This document shows positions 16,031 through 19,843 of a DNA stretch of 19,843 nucleotides, one piece after another. The translations under genes and the position numbers were made by a program. Below the pieces are notes generated by a model. It saw nothing but the letters and a program-made list of their open reading frames with translations. It was not told where the DNA came from and ran no database searches. This DNA is from Paracoccaceae bacterium (lineage in GTDB: Bacteria; Pseudomonadota; Alphaproteobacteria; Rhodobacterales; Rhodobacteraceae), in the NCBI GenBank assembly GCA_021648225.1, contig JAKITE010000039.1, positions 1 through 19,843 of the forward strand, read 5' to 3'. The first letter of the stretch is position 1. Each line of letters opens with the position of its first letter.

Positions 16031-16107
16031 GGCGGGGTAGCTCAGGTGGTTAGAGCAGCGGAATCATAATCCGCGTGTCGGGGGTTCAAGTCCCTCTCCC
16101 GCTACCA
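16031..16107 (+). tRNA. tRNA-Met (anticodon CAT), probably elongator
   Basis: A 77-nt cloverleaf with encoded CCA. The acceptor GGCGGGG pairs with TCCCGCT through G-U pairs at both ends. The D arm is AGCTC...GAGC, the anticodon stem GCGGA/TCCGC holds loop ATCATAA, and the T arm contains GGTTCAAGTCC. The CAT anticodon could also belong to an Ile2 tRNA with a modified wobble base, but the overall sequence resembles alphaproteobacterial elongator tRNA-Met as I recall it. The first base pair is G-U, so it is not the initiator by the usual C1:A72 rule. Base composition changes to AT-rich immediately downstream, marking the probable edge of an acquired segment. Confidence 0.88.
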
Positions 16108-16136
16108 ATCTTTTCAATGACTTAAGTGATATCAAA

Positions 16137-16393
16137 TTACACAAAAGCAAAGTTGCGTGCGTTTTTGCGTGCAAATGAATACAAATTGGGAAGTACACCA
16201 TTTTTTGGATCAAATTCGGAATAGTGAAATTTCAAATTTAATTCCGGAAAGGTAACTCGCTCGTCATTCACGTAACTATCGTTAAATACAATGGTTCCTC
16301 GACGGCTAAGTGAATTTTTCTTGAATACTACTGCGTGAGGTTGGTTTAGATTCGTTGAGGTGAGCAGTCTAAATACGAATAGCTGGTGACCTG
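16137..16393 (-). pseudogene. 3' remnant of an unknown gene cut off by the IS3-family element
   Basis: The minus strand is open for about 85 codons, from the left edge of the insertion sequence to TAA at 16137-16139, in AT-rich DNA where such a stretch is unlikely by chance. It has no ATG start, so it appears to be the C-terminal end of a gene whose beginning was removed or separated by the element. The readable peptide includes NQPHAVVFKKNSLSRRGTIV and ends SFARKNARNFAFV. I do not recognise the family. It lies tail to tail with tRNA-Met, 30 nt away. Confidence 0.55.
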
Positions 16394-16423
16394 TGAATAG
16401 CCCCTAGATTTGTAGACACCTTG
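16394..16423. repeat. Left terminal inverted repeat of the IS3-family element
   Basis: It starts TGAATAGCCCCT and ends TAGACACCTTG. Compared with the right end it has four mismatches, all in the middle (positions 13, 15, 18 and 19). The orfA ribosome binding site follows about 20 nt later. Confidence 0.92.
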
Positions 16424-16453
16424 CTTGGTAATTTTGGAAGCAAGGAGGACATG

Positions 16454-16744
16454 ATGTCCAGAAACAGATTTACAGACGAGTTTAAGCGCGATGCGGTCTC
16501 ACAAGTGGTTGATCGGGGGTATGCGGTCAGCGAAGTTGCGGAGCGGTTGGGTGTATGCACGAAGTCGCTTTATACATGGAGGGCGCAGCTCTCTAAGCCC
16601 GCTAAAGAAGCCAAGATCGATACCAAGATCGATACAGGGCAAAACCGCGAGATACGGCGGTTAAAAGCGGAGCTGGCACGGGTCACGGAGGAGCGTGACA
16701 TATTAAAAAAAGCCACGGTATACTTCGCGAGGGATGCAAAGTGA
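16454..16744 (+). CDS. IS3-family transposase OrfA
   Basis: The DNA-binding subunit of the IS3 transposase, 96 residues from ATG 16454 (MSRNRFTDEFKRDAV). AAGGAGG lies 5 nt before this ATG; the ATG one codon earlier is too close. A helix-turn-helix is visible in VSEVAERLGVCTKSLYTWRA, followed by a leucine-zipper-like helix (REIRRLKAELARVTEERDIL). Near the end, a run of seven A and then G (16705-16712, codons L-K-K-A) is the usual slippery site at which ribosomes shift -1 to make the OrfAB fusion transposase; the -1 frame is open into orfB. The stop codon overlaps the orfB GTG. Confidence 0.93.
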   Translation: MSRNRFTDEFKRDAVSQVVDRGYAVSEVAERLGVCTKSLYTWRAQLSKPAKEAKIDTKIDTGQNREIRRLKAELARVTEERDILKKATVYFARDAK

Positions 16745-17696
16745 GGTATATCTTTATTGATAAGCATCGACCACTGTTTTCAGTCCGCGCGATGTGCCGG
16801 TGCCTGCGCATTCACCCCAGCGGATTTTACGCATGGCTAAAGAACCCTCTTTGCAAAAGAGCTGCCGAGGACTCGCGCCAGACAGAATTGATCAAAGAGG
16901 CATGGGAAGACAGCGGCAAGGTTTACGGATACCGCAAGCTGCATGACGACCTCTGTGATCTGGGCGAGACCTGCTGCCCTAACCGTGTGGCGCGGCTGGC
17001 ACAATTAGCAGGTATCAGAGCCCAGATCGGCTATAAACGCCGCCCCGGCAAGTATGGCGGCAAACCTTCGGTAGTCGTGGACAACACACTGGACCGTCAG
17101 TTTGATGTGGATGCCCCAGACTGTTTTTGGGTGACCGATATTACCTACATCAAAACCCCTTCTCGGCGATTGCATGCAATCACCTGTCAGGCAGCGTATG
17201 AGGGCTACTCCTATTTGGCCGTAGTGATTGATCTGTATTCCCGAAAAATCGTTGGCTGGGCCATGCAATCACGCCAGCCCACCGATCTGGTGCTGCAGGC
17301 TTTGCTTATGGCCGTCTGGCGCAGAAAGCCTGCCGACAAAGTCTTGGTGCATTCAGACCAGGGCAGCCAGTTTACCAGTCGGGAATGGTCATCATTTCTA
17401 AAGCATCACAATTTGGAGCACAGTATGAGCCCCCTCTCGGCAGATTGCTCTGCAATCGCCTGCCGGGCAATGGACGCGGAAATTGTCATGACAACGCCGT
17501 TGCCGAAAGCTTTTTCAACCTGCTTAAACGGGAACGCATCAAGCGACGGACATACAAAGCCAGAGAGGACGCCAGGCGTGATGTGTTTGACTATATCGAA
17601 ATGTTCTATAATCCGAAACGTAAACACGCTAGAAACGGGATGCTGTCGCCCGTCGAATTCGAGAAACAGCAAAAATGGAAGCAACAAGGTGTCTAG
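16741..17696 (+). pseudogene. IS3-family transposase OrfB, frameshifted by a palindromic insertion
   Basis: The rve-type DDE integrase subunit. The first frame reads MRYIFIDKHRPLFSVRAMCR through the HTH_21-like region, then WVTDITYIKT (first Asp) and VHSDQGSQFTS (second Asp), to HSMS at about 17430. The family then continues RRGNCHDNAVAES with the catalytic Glu, but here 44 nt (17431-17474) stand where one codon is expected. The frame shifts, and the rest (GNCHDNAVAESFFNLLKRER to KQQKWKQQGV, TAG at 17694-17696) is readable only in another frame. The shifted frame runs on to 17847, beyond the element, giving a chimeric and presumably inactive protein lacking the Glu. GTG 16741 overlaps orfA by 4 nt. 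Confidence 0.92.
17431..17474. repeat. Small palindromic insertion inside orfB
   Basis: CGGCAG (17438-17443) pairs with CTGCCG (17460-17465), and inside it GATTGC (17443-17448) pairs with GCAATC (17452-17457) around a 3-nt loop. The 44-nt block replaces what should be about one codon, so the net insertion is near 41 nt. No clear flanking duplication is visible. It looks like a miniature hairpin element or a replication-slippage product. Confidence 0.7.
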
Positions 17697-17714
17697 GAAA
17701 CCAGGGGCTATTCA
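17685..17714. repeat. Right terminal inverted repeat of the IS3-family element
   Basis: Begins CAAGGTGTCTA and ends AGGGGCTATTCA. It is the reverse complement of the left end with four central mismatches. The original orfB stop codon TAG (17694-17696) lies within it, as in many IS3 relatives. Confidence 0.92.
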
Positions 17715-17943
17715 CGAATTGCAAATCACGCAGGTAAAATTTTGCTCCAACAATGTTTTTCTTTCGTCTTTATCTGAAGTTATTTTTCATATAATGATGT
17801 CGTTGAACTTTAGCGTAGCATTCGTTGTTTTAAAGTTGAAGCGATAAACAGGGATCCAAATAATCTCGTGACACCGCAAAAGTGTCAACTAATGTTAGAA
17901 TATATTTGCTTCGGAATAGCAAATTCGGGATCGCCATAGAAAG
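17715..17943. other. AT-rich spacer upstream of the glycan cluster
   Basis: About 230 nt without a credible complete gene. On the minus strand, next to the IS edge, there is a short open stretch (about 24 codons) containing LLEQNFTCVICNS, a CxxC pair that might be a remnant of another gene. A 7-bp perfect hairpin, ATTTGCT (17904-17910) with AGCAAAT (17918-17924), stands about 20-30 nt before the next gene's start; it has no T tract. The promoter of the downstream cluster is expected here, but I could not identify boxes with confidence. Confidence 0.4.
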
Positions 17944-17952
17944 GTGTTAGAA

Positions 17953-18783
17953 TTGATTGCAGTTATTTGCCCCGTTCACAGAAATCCTGAAGTCGTCGAG
18001 GCGCAGATCAAGAACTACTCAAAATTTCACGGTGAAAATGCTGTTCATATTTTGCACCCCTCTGTTCAAAGTCAAGCGGACTTCTCGAAAATTCCCTCGA
18101 GGTTGAAGGATAGTTGTGACGTTCGTATTTGTGATAAGAGGTGGCCTACGAGTTACCGCACTGTACTAGGCGCGGCAATTTCGGCGACAAAAATGATCGA
18201 TAAAATGGACAACAACTTTCAGTACGTCTATTTCCACACCGATGCTGATTTGTTAGTGTCCGGCAACTTGACGGAAACTATTAAAAAATATAAAAATGGC
18301 TATTTGTGTCGTCGACCCCACACTCGGTGGCATCCCCTTAATGTTATGTTGGCAGATGAGAACTTTTTGAAAATCAGGAATCTGCTGTGTCTGGATCAAG
18401 ACGACATTCGCGCAGGCAGACAGGAAGGATGCTTTTTTGAGATCGACGTCTGGCGCGAGATGATGTCAATCATAACTCGGTACTATTCGAAAGCTATTTT
18501 GGCTGATGAAAAGTCTCATTGGCCATTTGAAGCAGTTCTTTTCCCGACTTTGGCCCGCCTTATTTTAGGGCGTGAATCACCACCGAGAAGAAACATCGTG
18601 CAAACAAAAAACTTTAGAACGGTGATTCCCGGGACGGGCTTACGGGATATTCAAGCCAACATGGTCAAAATTGAAGATATCATCCGAGTTCGCAACCGAA
18701 ACAGATACAATGAATGCATTGGCATGAAGTGGTTTTCGACTGACCTTAATCACGTCACTAGAAAATTCCTAGAATCAGAATAA
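17953..18783 (+). CDS. Glycosyltransferase-like protein (GT-A type, tentative)
   Basis: A protein of 276 residues from TTG 17953 (AAAGG 8 nt upstream); GTG 17944 would add three residues but overlaps the ribosome binding site. The start IAVICPVHRNPEVVEAQIKN looks like the first strand of a nucleotide-sugar-binding fold. FQYVYFHTDADLLVSGNL, with TDAD about 95 residues in, resembles the DxD metal/nucleotide-sugar motif. There is no signal peptide or membrane helix, so it is probably cytoplasmic. I do not recognise a specific family, and the GT assignment rests on these two features and on the SGNH and GSCFA neighbours. The base composition is more AT-rich than the genes left of the tRNAs, suggesting transfer. 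The gap to the SGNH-like gene is 173 nt and contains two very short frames. Confidence 0.5.
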   Translation: MIAVICPVHRNPEVVEAQIKNYSKFHGENAVHILHPSVQSQADFSKIPSRLKDSCDVRICDKRWPTSYRTVLGAAISATKMIDKMDNNFQYVYFHTDADLLVSGNLTETIKKYKNGYLCRRPHTRWHPLNVMLADENFLKIRNLLCLDQDDIRAGRQEGCFFEIDVWREMMSIITRYYSKAILADEKSHWPFEAVLFPTLARLILGRESPPRRNIVQTKNFRTVIPGTGLRDIQANMVKIEDIIRVRNRNRYNECIGMKWFSTDLNHVTRKFLESE

Positions 18784-18880
18784 AAAATGTTGACTAAATT
18801 GAAGCAAATTGGTTGGTCTTGGCGGAGGGTGAAAATCGGTGTCAGTTCATTTTTCTCTTCTATTGACAGGACATCGAAAA

Positions 18881-18964
18881 ATGGACAAATTTGAAGCCGA
18901 CGAATTACTTTACACAGAGAACATATTACTTAACGGTCAGTTCAGAGGAACACTAATTGGTTAA
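18881..18964 (+). CDS. Possible 27-residue ORF overlapping the SGNH-like gene start
   Basis: ATG 18881 opens a frame of 27 codons (MDKFEADELLYTENILLNGQ, then FRGTLIG) that ends at 18964, overlapping the TTG start of the next gene by 8 nt. AGGA lies about 10 nt before it. An earlier 35-codon frame (18787-18894) overlaps it in another frame. These may be leader peptides, decayed gene pieces or chance; I recognise neither. Confidence 0.25.
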   Translation: MDKFEADELLYTENILLNGQFRGTLIG

Positions 18965-19721
18965 AAGAATAGTGATACTAGGGCACAGTCATGTGAATGC
19001 ATTGCGAGGCGGGGCGCAGTTGGTGGACGGCATAAATGGTGGTGCCTTCACGTTAGAGTTCTTGCAAATACATACCATTCAAAAAAGCCCGACATTATCC
19101 GGAGCTCCACCTTATGTGATGGACCCTCATCTTGACTCAGTGATCCGGGATTCATTGTTGGCGTGCGATGCGCTTTTGTTACTTGCCTACGGCAAAGAGC
19201 ACAATAATCTTGGACTGATAAACCACCCAAGAAAATTTGATTTTTTTCTTTCAGAAGACTCTTCCTTGTTTGTTGACGATGCCCGAGAACTCATACCTGA
19301 AGAGTTCGTAAAATCTCAATTGAGGTTCCAGACCGCCAAGTTGGCAAGCATACTCGATAAAATCCGAAAAATGGCGCCGGAAAGCCTTCCCGTTTTTCAG
19401 CTTGAATGCCCGACCCCTATTCCAAGCGAAGCCCATATTATTAAATATGCAGGGCCATACAAAGAAAGAATTGACGAGCTTGGCGTTGCGCCCAGCCACC
19501 TTAGGTACAAATTGTGGCGGCTGTTCTGCCAGCTTGCAAAAGAATACTGCGCGGCAAGCGATATAGAGTATGTGCCGATACCCGAGCACGCCTTAGACGA
19601 AAATGGCTTCATGAGTGAAGAATACTGGCAAGTTGACCCAACACATGGCAATGCAATATTTGGTAAGGCTGTCTTGGAAAACTTTATTTACAATATCCTT
19701 GGTCTGGAGAAAGAACAATGA
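18957..19721 (+). CDS. SGNH-hydrolase-like protein
   Basis: A 254-residue protein starting at TTG 18957, supported by AGAGGA 7 nt upstream and by the VKRIVILGHSHVNAL beginning, which places a hydrophobic strand before GHSH with Ser at about residue 11 (block I of the SGNH/GDSL fold). Near the C terminus, VDPTHGNAIFGKAV carries the Asp-x-x-His pair (D227, H230) that completes a Ser-His-Asp triad. The middle blocks (Gly, Asn) are less clear. There is no signal peptide, so it would act in the cytoplasm unless exported otherwise. Such proteins often modify polysaccharide acyl groups. Its stop overlaps the next gene as ATGA, so the two are translationally coupled. The function is inferred from motifs and context only. 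Confidence 0.65.
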   Translation: MVKRIVILGHSHVNALRGGAQLVDGINGGAFTLEFLQIHTIQKSPTLSGAPPYVMDPHLDSVIRDSLLACDALLLLAYGKEHNNLGLINHPRKFDFFLSEDSSLFVDDARELIPEEFVKSQLRFQTAKLASILDKIRKMAPESLPVFQLECPTPIPSEAHIIKYAGPYKERIDELGVAPSHLRYKLWRLFCQLAKEYCAASDIEYVPIPEHALDENGFMSEEYWQVDPTHGNAIFGKAVLENFIYNILGLEKEQ

Positions 19722-19843
19722 GCGGGCACCCTTATCTTTCGATGCCAGATTATGCCTTTTGGCGGCGCTCGATTTCTTCGGTCGCACCAATTTTGGTTGA
19801 CCCAGATGTAAGATAGGCATTCAGTATTTCACCCGAAACAAAG
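19718..19843 (+). pseudogene. N-terminal end of a GSCFA-domain gene with an in-frame TAG, cut by the window edge
   Basis: ATG 19718 overlaps the SGNH-like stop. The peptide MSGHPYLSMPDYAFWRRSIS followed by SVAPILVDPDVR matches the recalled start of GSCFA-domain proteins (HPY..LPD.AFWRR...V.P..IDP..). TAG at 19814-19816 (codon 33) interrupts it, but the same frame continues AFSISPETK to the last base, which is what the family shows just before its ATAGSCFAQH motif. Upstream of the motif the stop stands where relatives often have Pro or another residue. The gene may be a nonsense pseudogene, be read through, or reflect a sequence error. GSCFA proteins are SGNH-related and occur in surface polysaccharide loci; their exact reaction is not known to me. 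Confidence 0.6.

Larger units (their letters stand above)
16394..17714 (+). mobile_element. IS3-family insertion sequence, about 1.32 kb, inactivated
   Basis: The ends are inverted repeats: positions 16394-16423 (TGAATAGCCCCT...TAGACACCTTG) match the reverse complement of 17685-17714 at 26 of 30 bases, and the element begins TG and ends CA. It carries the standard IS3 two-gene layout: orfA, an A-rich -1 frameshift site, then orfB. Direct target duplications are not visible (left flank CCTG, right flank CGAA), so the insertion was followed by a deletion or rearrangement, or is old. The orfB frame is broken by a short palindromic insertion, so the element should not move by itself. It separates a truncated gene from the glycan cluster. 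Confidence 0.93.

Noticed and set aside
17697..17847. Apparent extension of OrfB past the IS end to 17847
   Set aside because: It is only the shifted frame running on after the palindromic insertion. The true OrfB C terminus is readable in the other frame and stops at 17696 inside the terminal repeat.

Overview
The window looks like the chromosome of an alphaproteobacterium, most probably Rhodobacterales (Roseobacter-like). The basis is gene content: a yejABEF-type peptide importer, a membrane-anchored cytochrome c divergent from a one-domain prephenate dehydratase, an ImuA-like protein, and an SOS box of the GTTC-N7-GTTC type known from Rhodobacter. The assignment comes from reading alone; no database was searched.

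Left part (1-5120). The window opens inside gloB (glyoxalase II). A minus-strand series follows, read from right to left: the 4.5S/SRP RNA gene ffs with a textbook sigma-70 promoter and a hairpin terminator, a possible 10-residue leader peptide, rsgA, a strongly structured palindromic spacer, dnaX, and a secreted PilJ-N-type protein whose reading frame is cut by one in-frame TAG.

Middle (5120-15470). nudC and a SRPBCC-fold gene run forward and meet pheA, which runs backward and overlaps by 4 nt. A membrane-anchored cytochrome c diverges from pheA and ends at a strong terminator. The yejA-yejB-yejE-yejF operon follows, with 4-nt spacing or ATGA overlaps throughout. It encodes a periplasmic binding protein, two permeases and a double ATPase, forming one importer. 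A convergent Stf0-like sulfotransferase comes next, then an ImuA-like gene directly behind a LexA-type box.

Right part (15500-19843). tRNA-Arg(CCT) and tRNA-Met(CAT) flank three tandem copies of a 106-108 bp repeat. Beyond tRNA-Met the DNA is visibly more AT-rich and looks acquired. It holds the 3' remnant of a gene cut off by an IS3-family element, the element itself (its orfB broken by a short palindromic insertion that puts the catalytic Glu out of frame), and a forward cluster. That cluster contains a glycosyltransferase-like protein, an SGNH-hydrolase-like protein and the start of a GSCFA-domain gene, which also carries an in-frame TAG. It is probably a surface-glycan modification island.

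The most notable signals are the two genes interrupted by single in-frame TAG codons, the SOS-boxed orphan ImuA-like gene, the palindrome inside the transposase, the tandem repeat array between the tRNAs, and the tRNA-linked glycan island. No clearly new defence or mobile system was identified.
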